DNA of 64,000 nt from the NCBI GenBank assembly GCA_003550325.1, contig QKWP01000072.1, positions 377,234-441,233 on the forward strand, in the 5' to 3' direction. The position numbers and the translations under genes are program-made. The stretch comes from Gigaspora rosea. Lineage: Eukaryota > Glomeromycota > Glomeromycetes > Diversisporales > Gigasporaceae. Shown piece after piece: positions 48,301-59,630 of the stretch. Every line of letters starts with the position of its first letter. The stretch's first letter is position 1. The notes beneath the pieces are model-generated. The model did no database searches. It was not told the origin of the DNA and worked only from the letters and a program-made list of their open reading frames with translations.

Positions 48301-50011
48301 GAATCTTTTTTTTTTCGATTTATAATTTAATATATAGTAAAAAAAAACGTTATTTAAAAAATCCTACCCATTTTCGAAATGCGCACTTATTTGTTAATTT
48401 TGAATCGTCCCATTATTCATGTTCTAAATCATAAAATGTTTCTATACAGAACTTTCTAAGTCACTTTGTTCGTTCTATACATACATTAAAAAAAAAAAGA
48501 CCCCATCTAACATTCACCAATAAATCATATATAGCAAATCTTCAATAGGGCTATAATCAGGCTGAAACTATTATGTTGCAATCGATATGCAAAGAAAAAT
48601 CCACGTAGTATCTTATATATCATCAGTACTGCAAAATACAAATTAAAGTGATGTGTATAAATACGAACGAACGCATGTACATACGTACGTACTTGCATGT
48701 ATCTATTTTAATTAAACTAATTTAGCATTATCAGGAAATAGAGTTTTAAGGAGAATGCCGTTTATGTAATTTTAGGGGGACTAGTAGTCTATATGTAAAT
48801 CTTATGATTGATTGCTAATTTTATCACCTGAGATGCCGAAAAAAATTACGTAAAAAAGTTCTCTCTATAAGGTTCAATTCATCATATCTGGTTAATCAGT
48901 AAATTGCGCATTATTTTCCCGAGTCGATTTTTGATCATTTTGTAAATGGTATAGCTTAAAAAAATTAATACAGTTAATTGTTGTTTAATACTGTCGTATA
49001 AAAACAAAAGATTTGAAGGGGATGCAATGAAAATTGAGGAAATAGGGAATGAATGATTAGGAAGGGTGAGTCGATAGATCGAAAAAGACATAATAAGGAA
49101 TTTAACAATCAGCGATGCAATAGAATCTCAAGGCATTGCGGCATTGGGAAAACTTATTGTAAAGTTTTGGAAACATGCGTGCGTGCGTATGTATGTACTG
49201 TACACTGCAATTCAATAAATTAATCGAATATGGTAATGATCATATGTTCATATGATTGTTATTTGGATATACGTACGTACGATGTAATTTGATTTTTTTT
49301 TTTTTATGTTAAAGGTGAGTCCTTACTATTTAAAATAAATAATAAATAAAATTTTATGATATATAGTATATTTTAAACCTTATAATTAACTGTTAATGCC
49401 GCTTTCTAAAAACATATAAAATTTTAATTACTCAAGAATTATTAATAAGTTTTATTTTTAACAATAATACTATAGATGGGATCTGCATGAGCCGGCTCAC
49501 ATACTATAAGCCAATAAATAATAACTTATATATATAATAACTATTTTATCAAAACTTTCATTCTAACATTCATTGTCAATTATTGAAATATCCACTGCAT
49601 TTATAAGATTTTACAAAACTTCTGTGCCGAAGGCACAGGTTATATGCAAGCTAATATAAATAAGTTATTTAAATTCATGATTATTTACTATTAATTTGGT
49701 ATACACCCATAAAAACTTTTGTTAATCAAAGCATTTAAAATGAGCTATTCAAGTTTTATTTACTATCTATTCTTATTTTACATAAAGATGCCTTTTTTTT
49801 TTTGTCCGATTATTTAAAATAAGCTATTCGATATCATATGTATTAATTCAATGCATTGCTATTATTAAATGGTTCAAAAGCAAAAGTTATTATATCAATC
49901 TTTTTAATAGTCTATAAAAATAAAAACTGAATAATTTAATCTTTTTAATGAAAATTTTTTTATCGCTATAGCGATATATCGCTATCCACTGAAACTTAAT
50001 TGTTGTGTAGA
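45375..50011. other. Gene-poor AT-rich region
   Basis: No gene is supported. Seen are TTAATTAAT-rich DNA around 45655-45720, scattered ACGTACGTAC runs (about 47350, 48680, 49270) and a GGATTTCACCCT/AGGGTGAAATCC inverted pair at 47456-47513. Split genes with very short exons cannot be excluded. Confidence 0.4.
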
Positions 50012-50550
50012 GTGCTGTCGGGTTCCAATATTCAAAATCCACTTATGATTAGCAATATATTAGAGTGCCGCCATGAGAAAACCTAAAGTCGCACTTTTTG
50101 TATATTAAATTTTATTTTTCTGGTCCATACATTTTTGAAAGTCACATGTGTTACATAATTATGTACAGGTAAATTCCTAGATATTTTACAACCGGAGTTT
50201 CACCAGAGACGTTTTAATTTCAGATTGGCAACCGGAATTTCACCGGTAGTGTCTTCTTGGCAACCGGAATCTCACCGGTAGTGACTTTTTTGGCAACCTT
50301 GGAATCTCACTGGTAGTGTCTTTGATTCGGGGAATTCCTAAATTTGGTATACTTGATAAATCGTATCACCTGATGTGGTTGATCCTGGCACAGTTTTTTG
50401 TCCCCTCGTTTGACTCGAACCGGAGACTGACCTGGGAAATTTTATTTTTAATAAAAGTAAATATTCAAAAAGTACGACTTGTAGGTTTTCCCTTGGCGAC
50501 ACTCATTACTAATCATAGGCGGTGTTTGAATATTGGAACTCTGACATCAC
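50012..50550. mobile_element. Fold-back element with ~88-bp TIRs
   Basis: GGGTTCCAATATTCAAAATCC, trimmed here to its first 20 bases, with ATGATTAGCAATATATT and GAAAACCTAAAGTCG, is repeated inverted at 50465-50550. The interior carries a minisatellite (50190-50325). No target duplication was identified. Confidence 0.7.
50190..50325. repeat. ~36-bp minisatellite (CAACCGGAATTTCACCGGTAG)n
   Basis: Four units with core CAACCGGAATCTCACCGGTA and spacer GTGTCTTCTTGG lie inside the fold-back element at 50012-50550. The CCGG...CCGG pair gives each unit a small hairpin. Confidence 0.85.
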
Positions 50551-52255
50551 GCGACGTCACAATTAAGTTTCGGTTTCGGAATTTTAACTTTTCTGTTTTG
50601 AGATTTACTTTCAGAATTTTGACATAAATCTGGTAGCGTTATTACTCCAATTTTTCAGAATTTTTTTAATGCAAGCCAAAATTTTAAGTATACTGTATTC
50701 AATATTTTCATGCAAATTTATAATTTGCACACCGCTAACTAATCCATGCAAAACACCACCTATTCTGATATAAATAATACAAACTATACTACTTTTTGCT
50801 CATTAAAATAACTATGTATAGTATAAACAACTCTCTCAGTAATGTCCTTTTTAATATGTATATCTACCAAATTCAGCAACTAGTTGCTACGCTAATATCA
50901 AATATTCACGAACATATACCTTTAAAAGGTTAATTCATATGCACACTCATGATTGCCAAGCAAACAATTACACATTCATATAAATATTCTCAGTCTGTAA
51001 TTTGAAAATAGCGATAATTAAAAAAGTATACATCATGATTGGTGAAAAATGTACAGGACACTCGTGACGGACGATAATTTTATAATAATAAAATAAAAAA
51101 AAAATTCAAATAAATAAATAAATATAAAATAATAATAATAATAATATAAATAAATACTGTATATATATATTATCTTTTTTTACTCAGTTAGTCTCAAATT
51201 ACCGGTAAGTTTTCACACATATTACGTATATCACTGTAATTTAAATTCTGGAATAAAAAAAAAAATTCCGGAATAGTTTTCCCAAAAGAAAAAAACCTTG
51301 CTAAAATTAGTATTGACTTCAGCAATCGGGACCATAACTCTTTAAGAAAAGCTCTTTTGGAAAATAACATAACATTTAACCAATCAGAATTCATAATGAT
51401 ACATTTGCATGGACTCTATTGTTTTATATTATCAGGGTTAGGAAAGAAAATATAAAAAAAAAATTAAAAATAAAAAGAATTTTTATCACCTCAATTCGCT
51501 CTTGGAAACTTATGCTGTTATTCTCACATTCCTGTGAATATATGCACATGTATGCAAGCTAGCTAAACGTATCGCATAAAGGTATATTTGCATGAACAGC
51601 CATATCGTCAGCATGATTGGATCCTTTAAAGAAAATCAACTTCAGCTAAAACCGAAATTAATAATCGCCTCAAGTCGACTCAGCCAAGTCGAATTTTAAG
51701 ATCAACTTGGTTCATAGCCACGTCAATGAAACATCTCTCTATGAAAATGAAGTCAATTTGGAAAGAATGTGTTCAACAATTATCACCTGGCATGAATTAT
51801 ATGAATGGAACGGTTATAATATCATTGCCAAAATGGAATAGTAATTGAAATGGGGGGCATATCATTTATTGATGAATTAAAAATGCATATATCAGATCAT
51901 AACCATTAATAAATGAACGTTTTAACATTTGATCAATCCAATCATCGTTTCATCATATATATTAATTCAAATTATCTATGAAATTAAAGTATTTATCTGG
52001 ATAAATTATCTGTTGAACAATTATCTGTTATCTCTATTATTCGGATAAAAAATCTAACAGATCCAACACTAAATTTATAAGTTTAGCCGAATTAATAAAT
52101 GAATCAACATAGTTTTAAAACTACACTATTTTGGAAGATATAAAAATACGGCAAAATCTCATATATTTTACACACTCATCAATATCAATAATTCGTAAAT
52201 AAACAAGAACACTTTTGCATTTATCATCAAAAAACTTATAGTAGATTGAACAAAA
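50551..52255. other. AT-rich intergenic upstream of the secreted-protein gene
   Basis: Microsatellite-like AATAAATAAAT and AATAATAAT runs at 51095-51165 and otherwise unique AT-rich sequence. No coding feature was recognised. Confidence 0.45.
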
Positions 52256-52576
52256 ATGTCCAAATTCCAGACAAAAAAGTTTTTCTCTATCATGCTTTTC
52301 GTGATGCTCTTTTTCGTTCTCACCAAAGCGGTCAGGAAAAGAAAGGAGGGCTCTATTGGCCAAGGACAATTTTGTAATAATGAATTTGATGATTACAAAT
52401 GTGTTACTTCTATTTGTCGTATTAAGGGTGAAGATACTCACAAATGTCAAGTTTCTGATGAACGAGATATAGGAGATCATTGTATAATAGGTGATGCATG
52501 CAAGAATGGCGAATGTCATGGAGGATTATGTACAATCAATCCAACTATGACTGTGGCTTCACCGGCTACAACTTGA
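52256..52576 (+). CDS. Small secreted cysteine-rich protein
   Basis: A single uninterrupted 106-codon frame. The N-terminus is a signal peptide (FFSIMLFVMLFFVLTKA) followed by a basic VRKRK, which could be a Kex2-type processing site. The mature part is about 75 residues with eight Cys in the order FC, KC, IC, KC, HC, AC, EC, LC, ending in a Thr/Pro/Ala tail. The spacing recalls small knottin or dickkopf-like folds, but no family is claimed. Length, secretion and Cys content fit an effector candidate in a plant-symbiotic fungus; that role is inference. The minus-strand frame over the same bases lacks these signatures. Confidence 0.7.
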   Translation: MSKFQTKKFFSIMLFVMLFFVLTKAVRKRKEGSIGQGQFCNNEFDDYKCVTSICRIKGEDTHKCQVSDERDIGDHCIIGDACKNGECHGGLCTINPTMTVASPATT

Positions 52577-53726
52577 AACAGTAATAGTAATATTCAAGAT
52601 TATTTATTGCATCAGCATTTCTCATTTCTGCACTCTTATGATAATATATAAATGCCTTATTTGCATCCTTTTCAATAACAATTCCATTTTATAGAAATTA
52701 CTGTAAATGCCAATTTGGAGCATTGAACAAAAAATCTTTATATAATCACAGATTTTTTACATGTATTTTATATTGCGAGAATAAGTTTATTTATAATAGA
52801 GTTGCTTATTTACAAATAAAATTTCTTTGTTTTTAATTAATTTCATAAATAATTCTATTGATCTTTGATACTTAAAATAAATATTGTGATTATAATGGAA
52901 TCCTTATGACAATTTTTCTTAAAACCAGATCTTTTGTTAGAAATAACTAGGAAATTAACAGTCCAGTCTGGTTCAGTCTGGTCTATTTTGTTCCAGTTCT
53001 GGTCTAATCTATTATTGCCTCTCATATTAAAATTTTGTTAGCCCAGACTGGTCTAGACTGTTCCGATTTTAAGACCTAAACAGACCAATTTTTTTCAGTT
53101 TAGATTGGTCTTATAATGGACTGCGGCTGGATAATATATGCATTTAATAAGTTTATAATATTTCATATTGACAGTACAAATTATGTTTTGTACTGTACAA
53201 ATCCTGTACCCGTGCGTGATCAGTATAAAAAAATTTTTGAGTTTCTACTGTATTACAGCACATTGTTCAAACAAAATAATATTACATTTTCAATATCAAT
53301 TCTTTAACACCTTTATTAAATATGCACGAACAAAAAATTGTGCCAAAAAATGCTCTTATTGATTAATAGAACTTAATTAAAAAAAAGTTTGAACATAAGT
53401 TGAACTTTCTTAATAAACATATGAACAGCTTTGAATTTAAATGATCTTTAAATGAAAACAAAATATTTACTTCAAAAATTCGTTTTGTGAAGTTTTTGTT
53501 ATATAATAGCTTTGGCAACTTATAGTAAAGCAAACTTGTTTATTTATATATATCTATTCAAAAATCAAGTAAAAAAATTTTTTGAAAATTTGCCTTTTTA
53601 ATATGAAATACCCATATTATACAAGTAGGCATGATCAGGAGTTTGTCAACTGGTTCAAAAAAAATGCAATGCAAATTGAAATAAAAAGTCAAGATTTAAT
53701 AATATTTGCTGATGATGTATTAATGA
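52577..53726. other. Intergenic with GGTCTGGTC-rich patch
   Basis: At 52970-53125 short motifs CCAGTCTGGTT, GACTGGTCTAGACTG and AGATTGGTCTTATAATGGAC recur in both orientations, as in the subterminal part of a MITE. Ends CAGTCCA and TGGACTG are visible, but flanking duplications are absent, so the call is weak. The rest is AT-rich. Confidence 0.4.
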
Positions 53727-54550
53727 TTATTTTTATTTATTTTTTTTTTAAAGTGTCTGCTTTGGGGCATAGGTTTTATTCAGTTTACTCATTGGAACTT
53801 ACACATGGATAAGAGTACAACTAGCCACTTACACTTTTGGTATCATTCCATACTAGCTGCTATACCTGCAACCCAACTATAGAAATTGCCTATTTAAATC
53901 CTCTGATCTTTCACTCCTTGGCCAACCTCAACTATATTACCAGGGTTTCTCTTATTGGTCCTTTTTCACTATATCCCTTAGAACAGGACCCCGAAATATA
54001 CATAGATAGATCAGGTACGAGTTTGCTTATTTTTGAGGTTTTTTATGCAGATTTTTTCTATTTATAGTAATTTTTTTGCTTATTTTTGAAGTTTTTTGCA
54101 GATCTTTCCTTTTTTAGTAACCCTATAATTAACCTGACCTATCTATGTATATTTCGGGGTCCTCTTAGAACTTCTTTATTTTCACAGAAAACTTGGTAAA
54201 GTGGCACCTGTCCTACTAGGTATTCACCTACACTTTGGTAACTTTCACTATGGTATTAACCAACACTTGCAGTCAGAGGTACTCTTAAACTGCTACTATT
54301 ACCTACTTCTGCTCTTATAAAATTGCTCTGGATCCTAGCAATCACTACTGCTTTTCTGCTGGTCCTTTCTCAGTATATCCCAAACTTCCAAACTAGTTAG
54401 CTCAGAAGTGTCGATCTACTTAGCATTAGGTGCTATTATAGCTTTTCTTTACTTGGTTTCTACTTCTGAAACATAAGTCCTTTTCCTCCTGTGCAATTCC
54501 AGTGGTCAGGTTGATAGACCCTGACCCTGTTTCTGAGAGTCTTTGTTGCC
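53727..54550 (-). mobile_element. tRNA-headed retroposon, copy 3, truncated
   Basis: From the A-rich 3' end (53727-53750) the minus strand matches copies 1 and 2 through the segment encoding ATGGCACCTAATGC-like sequence, but stops before the tRNA-like head, so it is 5'-truncated, as LINE-mobilised copies often are. It is more diverged than copy 2. A 178-bp MITE has inserted at 53986. Confidence 0.75.
53986..54163. mobile_element. hAT-type MITE, AGGACCCCG family, copy 3 (nested)
   Basis: A 178-bp element with perfect termini and an exact 8-bp duplication CTTAGAAC (53978-53985 and 54164-54171). It sits inside the retroposon copy at 53727-54550, so the MITE moved after that retroposon inserted. 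Confidence 0.93.
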
Positions 54551-54556
54551 TAGTTT

Positions 54557-54790
54557 TAAAACATTAAACTAAATTTTGATCCTATTTTTTGGCAAGATCC
54601 ATTTTCGTTCAAACGAAAGCATTTATTTATTTCTAATTATTTTTTATTTCTTGTCAAAGAAGAAAAATTTGGTTTTAAAAAATTAAACTAAATTTCGATC
54701 CTATTCTTTGGCAAGATCCATTTTCGTTCAAACGAAAGCATTATTTATTTCTAATTATTTTTCGTTTCTTGTCGAAGAAGAAAATTATAT
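54557..54790. repeat. Two satellite units (TTTGGCAAGATCCATTTTCG family)
   Basis: Two units of the ~110-bp satellite in 41050-41735, including TTTGGCAAGATCCATTTTCG, CAAACGAAAGCA and TTCTTGTCGAAGAAG. They adjoin the truncated end of the retroposon copy. Confidence 0.8.
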
Positions 54791-55927
54791 AAATAAATAT
54801 AAACATATAAAAATTTTTTATTTTGATTTCATTTATCATAATTCTTCATGCATTCTCGACAAATATTAATTAGGGTAGCTGCGCAGCGTGTGATGCAGCG
54901 CAGGACCATTACAATCTTTATTTTGGTTTAAGGGGTATACTTCTCTATCAGGTGACACCAGATAAGAACAGTGGAAAAATATTTAAAAAAAATGAAAAAA
55001 TGGGTTGGTAATGCAAAACGAAAAAGACTATGAACAAAATTTAGATGATTACAATAAACATTCATACATTTTCTTGAAACGTAGTCAGTAAAGTGAACAA
55101 ATTAAACTTCATACCAATTCCGATTAAGGTCATGTAAAGCTGATTTTTTGGTTTACATTGCATAGACTCTGAAGACATAAGTTGGTTGGTCAGATTTTTT
55201 TTAATTAATTATAAATTAATAGAACATTGCTCATATTTAAGGTTATACAAAGTTAATTTTTCCTTCTTCACAATAAGGAATCAAATTTGGGTTGACAATT
55301 ATATATATATATTTTTTTTCAGTCCTATTGGACAATTACAGGAAATTAAGGTCCCATTGCCGGATGAGAATATTATAAATTAACTTTGCATGACCTAATC
55401 ATAAAAACGTTAAAATAAACAGAATTAAACTTCATATTCACACTTGAAACACAATTATTAAAGTGGACCAAATTAAACCTCATACTCACTCTCTTGTACT
55501 GTCATTACAACTATAGTGCTTAATCACCAAATAAGAGACTCTTGCATTGCTGAATAGTTGTAAACCCCATCTGTACTTACTAATGACTAAACATCAATGA
55601 TATATTGCTCTAGAAAAAAGGATAATCTTTTAGTAATTCAATTCTAGTAATCAGATGCAATTACAACGTTAAACAAAAAATATCTGCATCTAAGGTTAAG
55701 GTAACAAAATCAAAAATGTAATTCCATAAAGTCTTTTAATCATGCATTTGACAAACTCCCCAAATTACTGTGGCTCCCAACAATTGTTCATCATGAAGAA
55801 ATCTGCATACCAATAGTCCCTTTAAAGACACCACATTTCATCAACATTTGATTCACTGGCAAGTTTATTTTACAGAAGATTAGTTTACAGATGAGTTTAT
55901 TTTGTAATTAACCAATAACTCATATAT

Positions 55928-56304
55928 CGTATTTATGCGAAATACCGCGCACCTGCGAGTTATTTCGAGGGGATGCGTGTTATTTCGAGTACGCGCATGG
56001 GCGTTATTTCGGGGTAAAGGTCTAATTTTGAAAAAATTGTGCATTATATATGTGTGATGCATAAAAAACCTGTATTTTTTAATTTTATACATAACCTTTC
56101 CGATCTAAGTCAGATTTTTTTGACTAAAAAAATTCTTATTTCTGCTTGTTATTTGAATTCGTTATTTAAGCAGATTATTAATTCGGCATTTGGTGTGTGC
56201 ATTATATTAGGATGCACATGGGTGTTATTTCGAAACCAGCATGCTATTTTAAAAAAATGCAATTTTCGAAATAACACCCATGTGCGTTATTTCGCGTAAA
56301 TACG
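55928..56304. mobile_element. Fold-back element with CGAAATAACGC repeats
   Basis: CGTATTTATGCGAAATACCG at the left matches inverted TTATTTCGCGTAAATACG at the right. Several internal GTTATTTCGAG and CGAAATAACACC copies follow on each side. The interior of about 250 bp is AT-rich. Target duplication was not resolved. Confidence 0.65.
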
Positions 56305-56889
56305 GTAACTTGATTCTACATTTAATCTTAATGAAAATGATTAGAATTATTTGCAAAATGAGCCATCAGTAAAACATATTGTTTAGAAATAACTTAACTG
56401 TAAATTGATCATCTGTAAAATAAGCTTATTAGTGAAACAAATGTCAGTAAAATGTGATGTCTTTGAAGTGATTGCAGGTAAGTTGAACAAGGCAGGATGA
56501 AAATAGTCACTAAGCAAAAGATGAACCCAAGGTCAAAAAATAAAACCGACAGAAAAATCTCGAACAATGAAGCCACAACGAAAATGCATAATTCCAAAAA
56601 AATATGAATTTAAAAATTTGATGATCAAAATTGCATCATTTTTTAAATTAATAATCTTAATGTCATAATGATAAAATGCACTGGTATAGTCATAATTATC
56701 ATCAAATATAGTCATAAAATATAGTCATAATGATCATCAAATAGTTATTATGATCAAATATAGTCATAATGATCATTGCACGCTTGAGATTTGAACTTAT
56801 TGGAGGCCCCAGCAAATAATGCTAGACACAACAAAACTTTATTAAATTGTTTTAGCATACATCTTCGAATAATTACTTTTAGTGATTTG

Positions 56890-57320
56890 TAGCCTTAGCC
56901 GGTGGTTTCCCACCCGCATGCGCGGGCTGGCTGTTGACAAGGCATTTTGCAGTCAAGCTATTGCTGCTTAAGATTGAAGTTTAATATTAGCTGGTAGTTT
57001 CACACCTGCTTAACGCAGGCTGGCTGTACGCATGAATGAGCAGGATTCAGGGTTTGGGTGGGATGGGTATGAATTTCCTCCTGTTTCTGGAGCTGCCACC
57101 CCCTGCCTTCCCATTAGTACGCTTTTATATGTTTTTAGTTAGTTTCATGTGAAATGTCCCGATTAGGCAGTTGATTAAAATTATTTATCTCTGCCTGCGC
57201 CTTCCTCGATTTAGATATCGATTGTACCAGTTTTTTCTTACTGGCATCTTGGTTACACTATGATTGTCAGTTCGCCGGGGCCTCCTTGTTTAGCTTCCTT
57301 TTCGATCCGTTGACCTTGCT
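56890..57320. repeat. GC-rich block with two covarying hairpins
   Basis: Two related ~90-bp units start AGCCGGTGGTTTCCCACC (56897) and AGCTGGTAGTTTCACACC (56990), each followed by a hairpin and GGCTGGCTGT. Hairpin 1 pairs CCCGC (56913-56917) with GCGGG (56922-56926); hairpin 2 pairs CCTGC (57005-57009) with GCAGG (57015-57019). The rest is pyrimidine-rich and GC-richer than the neighbourhood, with no open frame. It may be the end of a retroelement or a structured RNA; identity unknown. Confidence 0.5.
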
Positions 57321-57969
57321 ATCAACTTGAGTAAAAATAGTAATAATCATCATAATGATAACATCTATTTTACATATTTACTGGTACATAATATTTGACA
57401 CATAATACGAGTTTCATGTTTTAATAAAGCAGATTCGTATGTAACCATTGAGCCCATCACTCAACTAACAAAAATCATTACCAATAATCAAAGCGATGCA
57501 TACAAAGCAGAATATTTTGATATTTAATATTTATCGATCACTAGTTTAATTTTCCTTCATACGCTACATATGTACATACAACACTTTTCAAATAACAAAT
57601 TCAAATAACAATCAATAAAAAACGACGTAACCATTTCATTATAATGACATCAATTACACCATTAGAAATTAAAAAATTAACTTCTTTCCAATAACGGATA
57701 AACGATAATCATAACTTTTACTATAAAAGGATTCTGAAGAAATCAGCATAGACGACATAGATAAAGTCGAATACAACTATCCCTTTACACATTTCATGTT
57801 ACACATGAAACGTAATCGTACTGGTATAGTTTATCCAGCAAACTCATATGATCATGAAATAATTTCTTCTTGTTATTTTTTCATGTGTTATAATGTAAAC
57901 TTGGTTATTTAAATTAAAACTCAGTGAGCAACTCTCTACCAATCATGATCATAAATTGCTGGATAACAC

Positions 57970-58754
57970 CAATATTGGGCAACACAGTAATTTGGCAAAT
58001 GATTGGCTACACGTGCCGCAGAGTGGCACGTGATCATTTGCCAAAGGCGGCTACTATACATACCCCCTAAATTTTGCAATTCATACCCCTATCAATATTA
58101 AAAATTTTAAAACTTTGAGCGAAAATATTTTGACAACCATTTGACTAAATTCAATGAACTTTTTTTATTTGAATTATATAAATTTGTAGAATTAAAATAA
58201 AAAAAAAAGTTCATTGAATTTAGTCAGATGGTTGTCAAGATACCTTGCTCAAAGTTAGAGAAAATCAAAACGTCTATCAAAATAAAAGCTGCACCAAAGT
58301 TTTTTAAACTTTGAGAGAAGATATCATGACAACCATCTGACCAAATTCAATGAACTTTTTTTTATTTAAATTATATGAATTTATTGAATTCAAATAAAAA
58401 AAAGTTCATTGAATTTGGTCAGATGGCTGTCAAGATATCTTCGTTCAAAGTTTTAAAAAACTTTGGTGCAGCTTTTATTTTGATAGGTGTTTTGATTTTT
58501 CTCTAACTTTGAGCGAAGGTATCTTGACAACCATCTGACTAAATTCAATGAACTTTTTTCTATTTTAATTCTACAAATTTATATAATTCAAATAAAAAAG
58601 TTCATTGAATTTAGTCAAATGGTTGTCAAAATATTTTCGCTCAAAGTTTTAAAATTTTTTAATTTTGATAGGGGTATGAATAGCAAATTTAGGGGGTATG
58701 TATAGTAGCCGCCTTGCCAAATTACCGTTATTCTACAATTTTTGCCCAATATTG
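57970..58754. mobile_element. Palindromic MITE split by a nested element
   Basis: CAATATTGGGCAA (57970) pairs with TTGCCCAATATTG (ending 58754), GTAATTTGGCAAATGAT with TTGCCAAATTAC, and GGCACGTG around 58011-58031 closes the hairpin. Without the nested element it is about 110 bp. The outer target duplication is not evident. Confidence 0.7.
58046..58713. mobile_element. hAT-type fold-back element (TIR GGCGGCTACTATAC)
   Basis: A 668-bp element with termini GGCGGCTACTATACATACCC and its inverse, flanked by an exact 8-bp duplication TTGCCAAA (58038-58045 and 58714-58721). The interior is built of four inverted modules, each containing TTCATTGAATTTAGTCAGAT and TTGTCAAGATA with poly-A or poly-T centres, so nearly the whole element folds on itself. 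Confidence 0.9.
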
Positions 58755-58789
58755 TATAATCTTGGTCGATTGGAATTCTAACCTGAGAT

Positions 58790-59185
58790 TCATTTTTAAG
58801 CCAGTCGATAAATTCATAATCATATTTAACTTTTTTAATAGTGGCACCTGTTCAAGTAATATATTTGTTATAAAAGTCTAGTTTATATTCGATTCCTTTT
58901 TTACATTTCTTGTTAAGGTTTATTGGTTGACATGAACAGTTTTTTACATAAATTTTCGTACAAACTAAACACACCAACATGTTGGGCAAGCATTCGAACA
59001 AAAATTTAAAATCGTTGGTATTATTGTTATGACATCGTAAAATGATCATTATTATACAAAAATAGCTTTTATTACTGTAATTATTTTATTATACTGATCA
59101 TACCGAAATCAATAACTTATCAACTTCGGCCGAATAGACTTCAGCAAATTTTTTTAGGGTGGCCCACAAATTATGAAAACAGCTG
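58790..59185. mobile_element. Partial copy of the inner unit of 40895-41970
   Basis: ATCATATTTAACTTTTTTAA, TATATTTGTTATAAAAGTCT, ATCGTAAAATGATCATTA and TTCGGCCGAA occur in the same order as at 41740-41945. Only one half is present. Confidence 0.65.
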
Positions 59186-59259
59186 TAATATAATATGAAC
59201 ATAGTAATTATCATCCTGTTATAAAATAGTTACAAACGAAAGTTTATTCACAAATAGCT

Positions 59260-59450
59260 GTCGACGAAATGAGTGGTGAAATAGGATGTCGATAAAATGG
59301 GATGTCGAGAAAGTGGCTGTTGGCAAAATGAAATGTCGAAGGAAAGGACTCGGGGAAGTAAGTTGTCGGGGAAATGAATTGTCGGGGAAATGGAATGGCG
59401 TAATTGGTGTCGGAGAAGTAGGTGTCGGCAAAATTGGGAACATGCCGGCA
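59260..59450. repeat. ~15-17-bp minisatellite (GTCGGGGAAATGAATT)n
   Basis: About eleven short units with core TGTCGGGGAAATGA and variants (TGTCGAGAAAGTGG, TGTCGGCAAAATTG). Open frames on both strands across this stretch are repeat artefacts. Confidence 0.8.
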
Positions 59451-59630
59451 AGATCAACGGGAGTAACACCGGATAATTTTTTTCTGGTGATTATCATATC
59501 ATCTGATGGTCAGAGTAACATTGCCAACTTGTTAATATAGATACTTTCATTTCTATTTTTGTATAATTCATTAAATGTTAGTCAAAATCTGATGATAACC
59601 CTTTTTGTAAATTTTGTAAAATCTTCTTAA

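Larger units (their letters stand above)
54791..57969. other. Intergenic with repeat fragments
   Basis: No gene seen. It contains inverted, diverged pieces of the 101-bp satellite (about 55070-55500), a fold-back element (55928-56304), ATAGTCATAATGATCATCAA repeats (56680-56775) and a GC-rich block (56890-57320) described separately. Confidence 0.45.

Noticed and set aside
52121-52519. 132-codon minus-strand frame
   Set aside because: It overlaps the + strand secreted-protein gene, which has a signal peptide and patterned Cys; the minus frame has no such signals.
52970-53125. GGTCTGGTC-rich patch as a hAT MITE
   Set aside because: CAGTCCA and TGGACTG could be ends, but the flanks share no 8-bp duplication.
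59219-59540. Glycine- and proline-rich open frames on both strands
   Set aside because: They are produced by a 15-17-bp minisatellite without stops, not by a gene.
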